This document shows positions 25,583-34,077 of a stretch of DNA of 64,000 nucleotides, one piece after another; the stretch's first letter is position 1, and every line of letters begins with the position of its first letter. The notes under the pieces are model-generated. The model saw only the letters and a list, made by a program, of their open reading frames with translations, was not told the origin of the DNA and searched no databases. The stretch lies in assembly GCA_030123625.1 (NCBI GenBank), contig CP126121.1:3078179-3142178 (forward strand), read 5' to 3'. Both the position numbers and the translations under genes were made by a program. This stretch comes from Nitrospira sp. (GTDB taxonomy: Bacteria; Nitrospirota; Nitrospiria; Nitrospirales; Nitrospiraceae).

Positions 25583-27283
25583 ATGAGGTCTAAGCTCTGG
25601 GTCATTCGCCAGGTCGATCCAGTCCAACGAGGGTTCTTATCACAGGCCCTATCCATCTCATCGGCTACCGCCTCGTTGTTGCTCAACCGAGGCGTCACGG
25701 ACGTCAACCAGGCGACAGCCTGGATGTCCCCTCTTCGAACTCATGATCCTTTCTTGATTCCCGATATGGAATCGGCTGTTGATCGTCTGTTTCAAGCCAT
25801 GCAACGGCGCGAGATCGTATGTTTTTATGGCGATTACGACGTTGACGGCATGTCCGCCACGAGTATTTATCTTTCCTTTTTCCGTGGGCTCGGTGCCGAA
25901 GTTCGAGCCTATGTTCCGCATCGTCTGCGTGAAGGATATGGACTCAATGAGAACGCTGTTCGGACCTTGGCGACGGAGGGCGTCTCTTTATTGGTGACGT
26001 CAGATTGCGGGACCACGTCGCATCGTGAAATTAGCCTTGCCAATCAATTGGGAATTGATGTGGTGGTGACCGATCACCATCAAAGCGACAAGGAAATGCC
26101 GCCCGCTTTGGCGGTGATGAATCCGCATCGGCCGGAAGCTCGGTATCCCTTTCACGGGCTTTGTTCCGGTGGTCTGGCGTACAAGGTTGCCCAGGCCTAT
26201 GACAGGAAGTATGGAGCCGGTTCGGTGCCTCTGGAGTCGCTCTTGGATTTGGTGGCGCTTGCCACAATTGCGGATGTGGTTCCGCTACAAGATGAAAATC
26301 GACTATTTGTAAGAGAAGGTCTCGTTCAAATTTCACGAGGCGCACGGTGCGGCATACGAGCCTTGAAGCATGTCGCCGGTATTAGTCGTGAGTGTACGGC
26401 AGACACCATCGCATTTAAACTCGGTCCCCGACTCAATGCCGCGGGTCGATTGGATGAGGCCATCAAAGGGGTCAGGCTTCTGACGACGGAGTCTGAAGGG
26501 GAAGCCAAAGAGTTGGCTGAAGATTTGGAGCAGTTGAATCGAGCCCGCCGTGACCTCGAGGCCGAAATCCTACAGGAGGCGCTGGCCCAGGTGGAAGCAC
26601 GGGAGTGGCCGGGCGGCATCGTACTGTATGCCCGAGGATGGCATCTCGGGGTCGTCGGTATCGTGGCCGCCCGTATCATGGAACGGTTTCATCGTCCGAC
26701 GGTCGTCATCGCTGTAAATGAACAGGGTATCGGAAAAGGGTCTGCCCGGACCGTGCCGGGATTCGACTTATATCAGGCCTTAACGGCCTGTCGAGACCTG
26801 CTCATGGCGTTCGGCGGCCATCCCAGCGCAGCCGGAATGACGATTCGTGAGGAGCGGTTGCCGGAATTTTCGGAGCGATTTTCCGACATCGGCGAGACAT
26901 GGATCCAAACCACTCACAGTGTCCCCCAGCTGTATGTGGATTCAGAAGTTCGACTGAACGAAGTCACGTTGCAGCTGATTCGGGAGATCGGGACGTTGCA
27001 TCCATTCGGGGCCGGCAATCCGGAGCCGACGTTCGCCGTCAAGGGTCTGGATGTCCTCAACGCACGAATAGTCGGAGAGAAGCATTTGAAGATGACGGTC
27101 CGCCAGGGAGGGTCGTTACCGTTTGATGGCATTGGGTTCGGGATGAAATCGTTGGAGGAGCATGGGTTGTCTCTCAAGACGCCGATCGACGTCGCGTTTA
27201 CGCCGGAACTGAATCATTGGAACGGCTATGATCGGATTCAACTGCGCATCCGAGATATAAGGGCGGCAGGCCGTGAGTCATAG
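25583..27283 (+). CDS. recJ: Single-stranded-DNA-specific exonuclease RecJ
   Basis: The 566-residue protein has the DHH phosphoesterase motifs: CFYGDYDVDGMSATS (about residues 80-95), TSDCGTTS and TDHHQ. The DHHA1 part follows with GWHLGVVGIVAAR and FGGHPSAAGMT, then a C-terminal OB-like domain. RecJ degrades single-stranded DNA 5' to 3' in recombination and repair. The ATG follows aggaggcgggg. It is followed after 3 bases by the Rel gene, so the two are co-transcribed. Confidence 0.95.
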   Translation: MRSKLWVIRQVDPVQRGFLSQALSISSATASLLLNRGVTDVNQATAWMSPLRTHDPFLIPDMESAVDRLFQAMQRREIVCFYGDYDVDGMSATSIYLSFFRGLGAEVRAYVPHRLREGYGLNENAVRTLATEGVSLLVTSDCGTTSHREISLANQLGIDVVVTDHHQSDKEMPPALAVMNPHRPEARYPFHGLCSGGLAYKVAQAYDRKYGAGSVPLESLLDLVALATIADVVPLQDENRLFVREGLVQISRGARCGIRALKHVAGISRECTADTIAFKLGPRLNAAGRLDEAIKGVRLLTTESEGEAKELAEDLEQLNRARRDLEAEILQEALAQVEAREWPGGIVLYARGWHLGVVGIVAARIMERFHRPTVVIAVNEQGIGKGSARTVPGFDLYQALTACRDLLMAFGGHPSAAGMTIREERLPEFSERFSDIGETWIQTTHSVPQLYVDSEVRLNEVTLQLIREIGTLHPFGAGNPEPTFAVKGLDVLNARIVGEKHLKMTVRQGGSLPFDGIGFGMKSLEEHGLSLKTPIDVAFTPELNHWNGYDRIQLRIRDIRAAGRES

Positions 27284-27286
27284 AAG

Positions 27287-29464
27287 ATGTACGAAACCGT
27301 GACCAGTATCGACCAATTGTTGGATCGGTTGCGAGACTATCAGCCTGACGCTGATCTCGGCGTGGTACGGAAGGCGTATGAATTTTCCGCGAGGGCGCAT
27401 GAAGGACAAGTGCGTCGATCCGGGGAGCCTTATGTGAAGCACCCTGTGGCGGTGGCTGGAGTGTTGACGTCTTTGAAAACCGACGTCACTGCGGTTGTGG
27501 CCGGGCTTTTACACGATACGCTGGAAGATACGGTGGCGACGGCCGATGAGCTTCAGCATGAATTCGGGAAGGAAGTCGTTCATCTTGTCGACGGGGTGAC
27601 AAAGATCGGCAAGATCACCTTTAAGAGTTCAGAAGAAAAACAGGCAGAAAATTTCCGCAAGATGGTGCTCTCGATGGCGGACGACATTCGCGTCGTGATC
27701 ATCAAACTGGCCGATCGGCTCCACAACATGCGGACCCTTGAACATCTCGGCGAGAAAAGACGTCAAGAAATCGCACAAGAGACGTTGGAAATCTATGCGC
27801 CTTTGGCGAATCGCATCGGAATCGGCTGGGTGAAGAACGAACTGGAGGATTTGTGTCTGAAGCATCTCAAACCGGATGTCTATGAAACCCTGCGGGTGTG
27901 CGTGGCGAAGCGTGATGAAGATCGTCAGCAGTATATCCAAGAGGTGCAAGCGCTCGTCGAGACGGCTCTGAAAGAGAATGGGCTTGTCGGAGCAGTGTAC
28001 GGAAGACCGAAACATCTCTACGGTATCTATCAAAAAATGAAGAAGCAATCGATCTCCTTCGAGGAGGTGTATGATCTCACCGCCTTGCGGATCATTACCG
28101 ATTCGAAGATGAACTGCTACGCGCTGTTGGGTGTCATCCATTCGTTGTGGCGACCGCTGCCGGGCCGTTTCAAGGATTACATCGCGATCCCCAAATCGAA
28201 CCTCTATCAATCCCTCCATACGACCGTGGTCGGGCCGAAGGGCGAGCATGTGGAGTTTCAGATCCGCACGGAAGAAATGCATCGCGTGGCCGAGTATGGG
28301 ATCGCCGCGCATTGGAAGTATAAAGAACAAGGGAAGGTGCATGATAAAGACAGTAAAGCCTTCGGATGGCTGAGGCAGTTCATTGAATGGCAAAAGGATC
28401 TGCCTGACAATCGTCAATTCATGGATTCCGTAAAACTCGAGTTGTTCCACGACGTGGTCTATGTATTTACGCCAAAGGGAACCGTCAAAGAACTGCCTAA
28501 AGGAGCCACGCCGATAGACTTTGCCTATGCGATTCACACGGAAATCGGCGACCACTGTGTCGGGGCGAAGGTCAACGGCAAGATCGTTCCGCTCAAACAT
28601 GAAGTGACGAGCGGCGACACCATCGAAATTCTGACATCTCCGAATCAGACTCCGCATAAGGATTGGCTCAAGTTCGTCCGCACGTCCCGGGCGAAGACCA
28701 AGATTAAACATTGGATCAAGGCTGAGGAGCAGAAACGAAGCTTGGAAATCGGATGGCGTTTGCTCGAAACAGAGGTTCGTCGCCATGGCATGGCTCCGTC
28801 CCAGGTTCTCAAGTCGGATGCGCTGCTCGAAATGGCCAAGCAAGAAGGCTATGCAACGATCGATGAACTCGCGGCGGCCGTGGGATTCGGTCACCTTGCA
28901 ACGGCGCAACTCATCGGACGGTTAATGGCTCCCATCTCAACCGGTGTTCCGACTCAACTCCAGCCTGCGAGTGCTCCCAAAGCCGTCAGCGCGAGAGGAG
29001 AGGAGCCGGGCGTCCAAGTGAAAGGGGGACGCGATCTGTTGATGCAACTGTCGCGATGCTGTAACCCGGTTCCCGGCGACAAGATCTTGGGATACATCAC
29101 GCGGGGACGGGGCCTCACGATCCATTCACTCGATTGCCCCAACCTGGAAGCGTTGGATTATGATCGAGAACGTTTGGTGGAAGTTGAGTGGGATACGGCT
29201 ACGCCGAGTCAGCATGCGGTTAAAATAGCCGTCATCGCGGAGGATAAGACGGGAGTGTTGGCGAACGTTTCCTCGGCTATCGCCGAATGCAAAGCGAATA
29301 TCAGCCGTGCCGAAATCATCACGCGGGAAGATCGCAAAGCGGAGCTCGATTTTGTCGTCGAAATTGCCGATACGGCTCATCTGAATCGCGTGCTGAAAAC
29401 GATTGAACGGGTCGGCGGCGTCATTACGGCACGGCGGGTACGGTCCTGGCAGGAACGATCATGA
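27287..29464 (+). CDS. Bifunctional (p)ppGpp synthetase/hydrolase (Rel/SpoT type)
   Basis: The 725-residue protein shows the full long-RSH order: HD hydrolase domain (EPYVKHPVAVAGVL, LLHDTLEDT, LADRLHNMRT), synthetase domain (YDLTALRIITDS, FKDYIAIPKSNLYQSLHTTV), TGS domain (YVFTPKGTVKELPKGATPID), a conserved Cys-rich part (LSRCCNPVPGDKI) and a C-terminal ACT domain. HD residues are intact, so both hydrolysis and synthesis are expected, controlling the stringent response. It starts 3 bases after recJ. The stop TGA leads directly into a repeat element. Confidence 0.95.
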   Translation: MYETVTSIDQLLDRLRDYQPDADLGVVRKAYEFSARAHEGQVRRSGEPYVKHPVAVAGVLTSLKTDVTAVVAGLLHDTLEDTVATADELQHEFGKEVVHLVDGVTKIGKITFKSSEEKQAENFRKMVLSMADDIRVVIIKLADRLHNMRTLEHLGEKRRQEIAQETLEIYAPLANRIGIGWVKNELEDLCLKHLKPDVYETLRVCVAKRDEDRQQYIQEVQALVETALKENGLVGAVYGRPKHLYGIYQKMKKQSISFEEVYDLTALRIITDSKMNCYALLGVIHSLWRPLPGRFKDYIAIPKSNLYQSLHTTVVGPKGEHVEFQIRTEEMHRVAEYGIAAHWKYKEQGKVHDKDSKAFGWLRQFIEWQKDLPDNRQFMDSVKLELFHDVVYVFTPKGTVKELPKGATPIDFAYAIHTEIGDHCVGAKVNGKIVPLKHEVTSGDTIEILTSPNQTPHKDWLKFVRTSRAKTKIKHWIKAEEQKRSLEIGWRLLETEVRRHGMAPSQVLKSDALLEMAKQEGYATIDELAAAVGFGHLATAQLIGRLMAPISTGVPTQLQPASAPKAVSARGEEPGVQVKGGRDLLMQLSRCCNPVPGDKILGYITRGRGLTIHSLDCPNLEALDYDRERLVEVEWDTATPSQHAVKIAVIAEDKTGVLANVSSAIAECKANISRAEIITREDRKAELDFVVEIADTAHLNRVLKTIERVGGVITARRVRSWQERS

Positions 29465-29835
29465 CAGGCTGCTCAAAAAGATCGCCAGCGCGTTCTCGCA
29501 GGACACTGCCGCCTCACCATCTCGGCGGCGTTCACAAACGTGCCGCGCCTTATTCGGCGCGACGTGAACCTCAGAGGCTCAACGTACCACCGGGCAAGAG
29601 CTGCGAGCGCAGCTCAGGGGCGGGGGGGGGGTGAGAAAGGTTACGCCTCGCCCTTTAAGACACTGGGCCCTCACCGACTCGCTCGCCTCGCGGCGAAGCC
29701 GAGGGTGCCCGTCCGCAGACGTGACGCTCATTATTCTTCGCGTCGCGGACCTCGCTGCGGCCTTGCCTGTGGAAAGGCGCGTCTTGGCGCGCCGGGACGG
29801 GTGGGTGAGAAAGGTGGCCTTTTTGAGCAGCCTGC
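29465..29835. repeat. Terminal-inverted-repeat element, copy 3 (long form)
   Basis: The left end caggctgctcaaaaag (29465-29480) is matched perfectly by the reverse complement of 29819-29834. The interior is homologous to copy 1 with an extra stretch of roughly 70 bp. Compared with copy 1 both ends have changed together (GATGTT/AACATC to GCTGCT/AGCAGC), so pairing is kept. It begins immediately after the stop of the Rel/Spo gene. No transposase is present; the open frames inside are spurious. Confidence 0.85.
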
Positions 29836-29859
29836 TAAGGAACGTTCCGAGAAAAGACG

Positions 29860-30354
29860 CTAGGGCTGGCCGAATAGCAGTTTGGTCCCTTTTTCAATCT
29901 TGTAGCCGTCGACGGTACCTCCCGCAATTTCAAGTACGTACATCGCATCATCGTTGTTCGGGCGGTATTGAGGACAGGAGTCGTCGGTCTTCGTGCAAAT
30001 CGGAGCATTGCGTTCAATATGGGTGACTCGTTTTTTATCGTCCAGCCAGATCAAATCAAGTGCGATTTTGGTGTTTTTCATCCAGAACGACCAGGCTTGT
30101 GGTTGGCTGAAGAAAAATAACATCCCATGATCTTTCTTGAGGTGATCCCGATACATCAGGCCGACTGCGCGCTTCAACGGCGTATCGGCGATCTCGGCAT
30201 GGATTGTGATGCCCGAGGGGGTTTGAATATGTACAAGCCCTCCGTCAGAGGCATTGGATGTCGGCATGCCGGTGAGAAGTGATCCAATGAGTGTCATGGA
30301 ACACCAAGCGCAGCGAATTGAATTCCCGAATGACATGGTGTGCATCGTAGCCAT
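29860..30354 (-). CDS. Exported DUF192 (COG1430) protein
   Basis: The protein has about 164 residues. A signal-type N-terminus (MTLIGSLLTGMPTSNA) is followed by the DUF192 core: EIADTPLKRAVGLMYRDHL, GMLFFFSQPQAWSFWMKNT, LDLIWLDDKKRVTHIERNA and MYVLEIAGGTVDGYKIEKGT. The family is widespread and its function is not established. The ATG at 30354 follows gaggtaggcagg; a TTG six codons upstream is also in frame. Confidence 0.85.
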   Translation of the reverse strand: MATMHTMSFGNSIRCAWCSMTLIGSLLTGMPTSNASDGGLVHIQTPSGITIHAEIADTPLKRAVGLMYRDHLKKDHGMLFFFSQPQAWSFWMKNTKIALDLIWLDDKKRVTHIERNAPICTKTDDSCPQYRPNNDDAMYVLEIAGGTVDGYKIEKGTKLLFGQP

Positions 30355-30472
30355 CCTGCCTACCTCAGTCAAGGAACGTATTGAAGCTGTTGTGATCAGA
30401 TAGCGTTCTCTTCCGCCAATCTTGCAATCCTTTCGAGCAATGTGCCATCCTCAAGTGCAGTGAGAGGGAACT

Positions 30473-30658
30473 ATGCAGGAAAAACGACGGGTATTATACA
30501 AAAAAGGTGTGTTCGTCTGCCCTGGATGTCGTCAGTCCTACGTCCAAGAAAAATGGATTGAAGAATGGCGGATTCGGTGCCACCGCTGCACCTATCGTGG
30601 GACGCTGACAGAAGTATCGGTTGAGGAACATATGGAAGAAGAGACGTTTCGGCGCTAA
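30473..30658 (+). CDS. Small zinc-ribbon protein
   Basis: The 61-residue protein has two Cys pairs, CPGC and CHRC, 18 residues apart, typical of a single zinc ribbon. The rest is basic and then acidic (VEEHMEEETFRR). It may bind nucleic acid or another protein. The ATG follows gagaggg. It stands alone between a divergent DUF192 gene and the flavodoxin-like gene. Confidence 0.65.
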   Translation: MQEKRRVLYKKGVFVCPGCRQSYVQEKWIEEWRIRCHRCTYRGTLTEVSVEEHMEEETFRR

Positions 30659-30696
30659 TCCTCCTTTCATGTTGGTTCTATCCGGACTGTAACGTT

Positions 30697-31338
30697 GTGT
30701 TGCCCTACTTCACGAAGACTCACGCCTCCAGTGAATCACGACATCTCTTAGCCATTGCATTGACGTTGGTCCTCTTCTGCACCGGCTGCATGTCTTGGTC
30801 TTGGGCGGATGAATCCTCGCCCGCGATCAAGATCCTCGTGACCTATCATTCGCTCTCGGGAAATACCGAGCGCATGGCAGAAGCGGTGGTGGCTGGAGCA
30901 AAGTCGGTCTCTGGTACTCAGATTGTTTTGAAGCGTGTCGGACAAGTGACCGCGGAAGATTTGTTTTCCGCCGATGCGGTTGTGGTCGGTTCTCCTGTTT
31001 ATTGGTCCAATATGTCCGGAGAGGTGAAGGCTTTCTTCGACAATTGGCAGTTCAAATTCGGGGTCTTTCCCGAATTCAAGATGAAAAATAAGATAGGGGC
31101 TGCCTTTACCACGGGAGGGCAAATATCAAGCGGGAAAGAGATGACGATGTTGACCATCCTCGCCGCGATGCTGGGAAATCAGATGATTGTGGTGAGCGGC
31201 GGGGGAGCCTTTGGAGCGTCGGCCACAACCGAAGGAGAGAGCCCGGGAATCGATGACAAAGAACTCGCCGAAGCAGAAGCCTTAGGCCGACGCGTCGCCG
31301 ATGTGGCGAAGCTCATCAAAATTGGTTCTCCACGTTGA
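30697..31338 (+). CDS. Exported flavodoxin-like (WrbA/NQO-type) protein
   Basis: The 213-residue protein starts at GTG. The N-terminus has a signal-like segment LLAIALTLVLFCTGCMSW, perhaps a lipoprotein signal. The rest is flavodoxin: ILVTYHSLSGNTERMAEAVV (FMN phosphate loop), ADAVVVGSPVYWSNMSGEVK, FTTGGQISSGKEMTMLTIL and MIVVSGGGAFGAS. The sequence is close to WrbA/NAD(P)H:quinone oxidoreductases, which are normally cytoplasmic; an exported copy is unusual. The start and signal are inferred. Confidence 0.8.
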   Translation: MLPYFTKTHASSESRHLLAIALTLVLFCTGCMSWSWADESSPAIKILVTYHSLSGNTERMAEAVVAGAKSVSGTQIVLKRVGQVTAEDLFSADAVVVGSPVYWSNMSGEVKAFFDNWQFKFGVFPEFKMKNKIGAAFTTGGQISSGKEMTMLTILAAMLGNQMIVVSGGGAFGASATTEGESPGIDDKELAEAEALGRRVADVAKLIKIGSPR

Positions 31339-31410
31339 ATTATTGCGAATGAAAAGATGCCGCAACCCTTCTGTGAACTGGCACAGGAGGGAGAGGAAGG
31401 GAAGGAAAGT

Positions 31411-31611
31411 CTACCTACGGTCCACTGCTCCGGCCGATGCACCTTGGACGGCGAGCTCGACAAACTCATGGATATTTTTTGCGCAACGACCACAGCAGCC
31501 GCTCTGCTTGAGGCCAAATTTGGACTTGAGCTGACAGGGCATCACAAGCCCCGCTCGCCCCGCATTACGAACATCTGACTCAGTGATTCCTCGGCACAAG
31601 CAAACGAACAT
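31411..31611 (-). CDS. bfd: Bacterioferritin-associated ferredoxin (Bfd-like [2Fe-2S])
   Basis: The 66-residue protein has the Bfd pattern MFVCLCRGITESDVRNA, FGLKQSGCCGRCAKNIHEFV: CxC near the start and CCxxC near the end bind a [2Fe-2S] cluster. Bfd reduces bacterioferritin to release stored iron. Frames on the other strand over the same DNA have no family pattern and were rejected. A strong promoter and a Fur-box-like palindrome lie upstream, which fits iron-controlled expression. Confidence 0.9.
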   Translation of the reverse strand: MFVCLCRGITESDVRNAGRAGLVMPCQLKSKFGLKQSGCCGRCAKNIHEFVELAVQGASAGAVDRR

Positions 31612-31643
31612 TCAGACACCCTTCAAATGGTCATTCAGCGATT

Positions 31644-31660
31644 ATGAGAAGCATTCTCAT
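31644..31660 (-). promoter_or_regulatory. Fur-box-like operator upstream of bfd
   Basis: The palindrome TGAGAA-GCA-TTCTCA (31645-31659, extended by one base pair each side) resembles Fur-type boxes. It lies 33 bases before the bfd ATG and touches the putative -10 element, so an iron-bound repressor there would block transcription. Confidence 0.65.
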
Positions 31661-31687
31661 TGTGCCATTGAAGAACGATCCTGTCAA
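31659..31687 (-). promoter_or_regulatory. Putative sigma-70 promoter of bfd
   Basis: On the minus strand TTGACA (31682-31687) and CACAAT (31659-31664) are 17 bases apart. The -35 box is perfect. The operator palindrome abuts the -10 box. Confidence 0.6.
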
Positions 31688-31743
31688 GCCTCTCATGTCA
31701 GTTTGGTCGCACGTCAGTTTAGCTGTTATTCATCAATGAGATG

Positions 31744-33549
31744 CTACGAGAGAGTCGCTTCAAGTTGCTGTACCATGTCCTTAATGGTATCGAATCCCGA
31801 CTGCCAAAAGGCTGGGGATGTCATATTTACGCCCAATTTGCTGAGGATATCCTGGGGTGATTGAGATCCGCCGGTGGCAAGTAAGTCCAGATATTGTGGG
31901 ACAAATGAGGCCCCTTGCTCCTTGTACATTCTGTATAAGGCCAATACGAGTAGATTGCCGAAGCTATAGGCGTAGCAGTAGAACGGACTGGCAAAGAGAT
32001 GGGGAATCATGAGCCATTCCCATTGAAACTCGTCCGGGACTCGTACGGTCTTGCCGAATTGCTGCCTCAGTTCTGAGAGATAGACTCGCGCCAGTTCCTC
32101 TCCTGTGGCTCCTTCCGCTATCATCTGATGCGCTGTCTGCTCGAAGCGAATGAAATAGGCTTGCCGTAGCACGGTTGCATAGATGTCATCCAGTTGACTG
32201 ACGAGCACGCCTTGTCGAACGGCCTTGTTGCGCTCGTTCGACATGAGAGTGTCAGAGAGAATACGTTCGCCGAAGACGGAAGCCGTCTCCGCCAATGGAA
32301 GGGTTGAATGGAAGGTAAAGACCGAATGGTCTTTTGCCATCATTCCATGGACGGCATGGCCGAGTTCATGAGCCATGGTGGCGATGTCTCGGGCTTCTCC
32401 GGTGAAGTTCAACATCACGTAAGGCGTCAGACCTGGTACCACGCTGTAGCAATAGGCGCCGCCCAGTTTGCCTGGACGTGTCGGCCCATCGACGTGCCGT
32501 TCTCTCAACACTTGTTCGGCCAGATCTGCAAGCTGGGGAGAAAATCCTCGATAGGCGCCGAGCACCATGGTGACGGCATCGGCATACGTAAATTTCTTGG
32601 TGTCCGCCCGATGGGGAGCGTAAATATGATACCGATTCATGGGGGAAATTTTGCAGATCTTCGCCTTCAGTTTGAAGTACGTCTGGAAGATCTCGGCATT
32701 CTTGGCGCAGGTCGCCAACAGCACATCGACGGCTTGGTCCGGCACATCGTTGCCGATGTTGCGGGTTGCGATGGGGGAGGCAAACCTCCGGAGTCCGACG
32801 TTCTCAGCCTTCCAGTCGTTCACGAGTGTCCGATACATCTCTCCGAGTAGGTCACGTTGGGCTGAAAACACGAGATAGAGTTCTCTGTAGGCAGCCTCGC
32901 GGATGGACGCCTTTGGATTCCGCACATGGCTCATGAGTTCTTCGCGGTTCATCGTCCGTGCCTTCCCGCCGATCTTCATCGTGAATGTCAGTCCGTTGGT
33001 CACGACGTCATAGAGTGTGTTGACGGCGCTCCGGCCGGTCACATTCTTGACATTGATGATCTTCTCTTCCGATTCCGACAGTGTATGAGGTGTGTAACGT
33101 CTGATGGTCTCCAGGTAGTATCGAAGGTCGCCGGCGTCGGCCATTAGCCTTGCCGCATTTTCGTTATCTACCCCCTGCCACCAGAGGTCGAGAAAGAGCA
33201 GGCGATTATGGATAGCGGTGAGCCGCTCCTCCACCTGCGATTTAAACGAGCGTGCTCTGGTGTTTTTAGTATCTTCCGAAAACCAGAGGTAGGCGAATGC
33301 GCCAAGCCGAGCGGAATCTTCTCCGATCGATTCGGTGAGTGCCAGGATCGATCGGAAATCAGTGCTCATCATTGTTGCCTGGAGTCGAGGACGAGCCGAC
33401 TCAACCTGTACGGCTCGTGTATCAAGCGCTTTCAAATGCCGCTCCAAGTCATTCAGGGGATTCTTGACGAGATGGGTGAGATCCCACCGGTCAGACGCCA
33501 CCGGGGATGAAGTCCTGTGCCGAACCGGACGTTTCGCGATCATGTCCAT
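31744..33549 (-). CDS. M3-family oligoendopeptidase (PepF-like)
   Basis: The 601-residue protein has the zinc site MAHELGHAVHGMMA (HExxH), and the downstream Glu ligand is in LAETASVFGERI, the M3 arrangement. The N-terminal helical part and PYVMLNFTGEARDIATM fit the PepF/M3B group. It is a cytoplasmic oligopeptidase acting on short peptides. There is no signal peptide. An ATG two codons in is an alternative start. No operon partner is evident. Confidence 0.92.
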   Translation of the reverse strand: MDMIAKRPVRHRTSSPVASDRWDLTHLVKNPLNDLERHLKALDTRAVQVESARPRLQATMMSTDFRSILALTESIGEDSARLGAFAYLWFSEDTKNTRARSFKSQVEERLTAIHNRLLFLDLWWQGVDNENAARLMADAGDLRYYLETIRRYTPHTLSESEEKIINVKNVTGRSAVNTLYDVVTNGLTFTMKIGGKARTMNREELMSHVRNPKASIREAAYRELYLVFSAQRDLLGEMYRTLVNDWKAENVGLRRFASPIATRNIGNDVPDQAVDVLLATCAKNAEIFQTYFKLKAKICKISPMNRYHIYAPHRADTKKFTYADAVTMVLGAYRGFSPQLADLAEQVLRERHVDGPTRPGKLGGAYCYSVVPGLTPYVMLNFTGEARDIATMAHELGHAVHGMMAKDHSVFTFHSTLPLAETASVFGERILSDTLMSNERNKAVRQGVLVSQLDDIYATVLRQAYFIRFEQTAHQMIAEGATGEELARVYLSELRQQFGKTVRVPDEFQWEWLMIPHLFASPFYCYAYSFGNLLVLALYRMYKEQGASFVPQYLDLLATGGSQSPQDILSKLGVNMTSPAFWQSGFDTIKDMVQQLEATLS

Positions 33550-33703
33550 TCTCCTTTACGTCGCTGCCAAGCGGTGAGGGTATGCATCTTATCATCTGGC
33601 CGCGCCGTGATTGGAGAAAAACATTGGAATAGAAATAGAATTGGAGCACAGCCGCGTTGACAGTCAGCCCTCGGGATGTAAGAATTGTTTTACGGACTGC
33701 GAC

Positions 33704-34036
33704 ATGAACGACCACGAACTCCATCGTGTTGTTCAATATGTGACTGCAAGTACATCGTATGCCCGAGACACGGTGTCGGACATCCTCCACACAGGTCTTG
33801 GAGAGTTGTCCGCCCTGGCCGCGCATTCGACTCGCTCTTTCGAGCGGGAAGCGCTCCTCGAATATGTTTCACAGTGGACGATCAAACGAACGGGACAGCC
33901 GGAGCCGTTGGTGCGTGAAGTTCTGGGCTGTGCGGGTCGGTGGCTCGATGAAGTGTACAACGAATGTCTCGATCGACAACCGGAAGTCTTGGGCGAATCG
34001 CCGGATAGCGACGAAGGCGCCGAGCCGGTCCCATAA
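33704..34036 (+). CDS. Hypothetical helical protein
   Basis: From the ATG at 33704 the protein has 110 residues; an in-frame start at 33611 adds a Cys-containing leader that is less likely. It is helical and acidic at the C-terminus, with ARDTVSDILHTGLGELSALA faintly recalling HU-type N-terminal helices. No family is recognised. A perfect hairpin follows the gene. Confidence 0.5.
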   Translation: MNDHELHRVVQYVTASTSYARDTVSDILHTGLGELSALAAHSTRSFEREALLEYVSQWTIKRTGQPEPLVREVLGCAGRWLDEVYNECLDRQPEVLGESPDSDEGAEPVP

Positions 34037-34048
34037 ACGACTTGGGTC

Positions 34049-34073
34049 GCTCATGAAGCGTCGCTTCATGAGC
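34049..34073 (+). terminator. Perfect 11-bp hairpin between two hypothetical genes
   Basis: gctcatgaagc (34049-34059) and gcttcatgagc (34063-34073) form a perfect stem with a 3-base loop. There is no T-tract, so it may be a processing or transcript-end structure rather than an intrinsic terminator. Confidence 0.45.
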
Positions 34074-34077
34074 CGGA

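Noticed and set aside
27629..28909. Long open frame (426 codons) on the minus strand inside the Rel/Spo gene
   Set aside because: It is fully antisense to a clear Rel/Spo protein and shows no family motif; long antisense frames are common at this base composition.
29540..30026. Open frames inside the repeat after the Rel/Spo gene
   Set aside because: Same reason: repeat-derived, Arg-rich, and partly antisense to the DUF192 gene.
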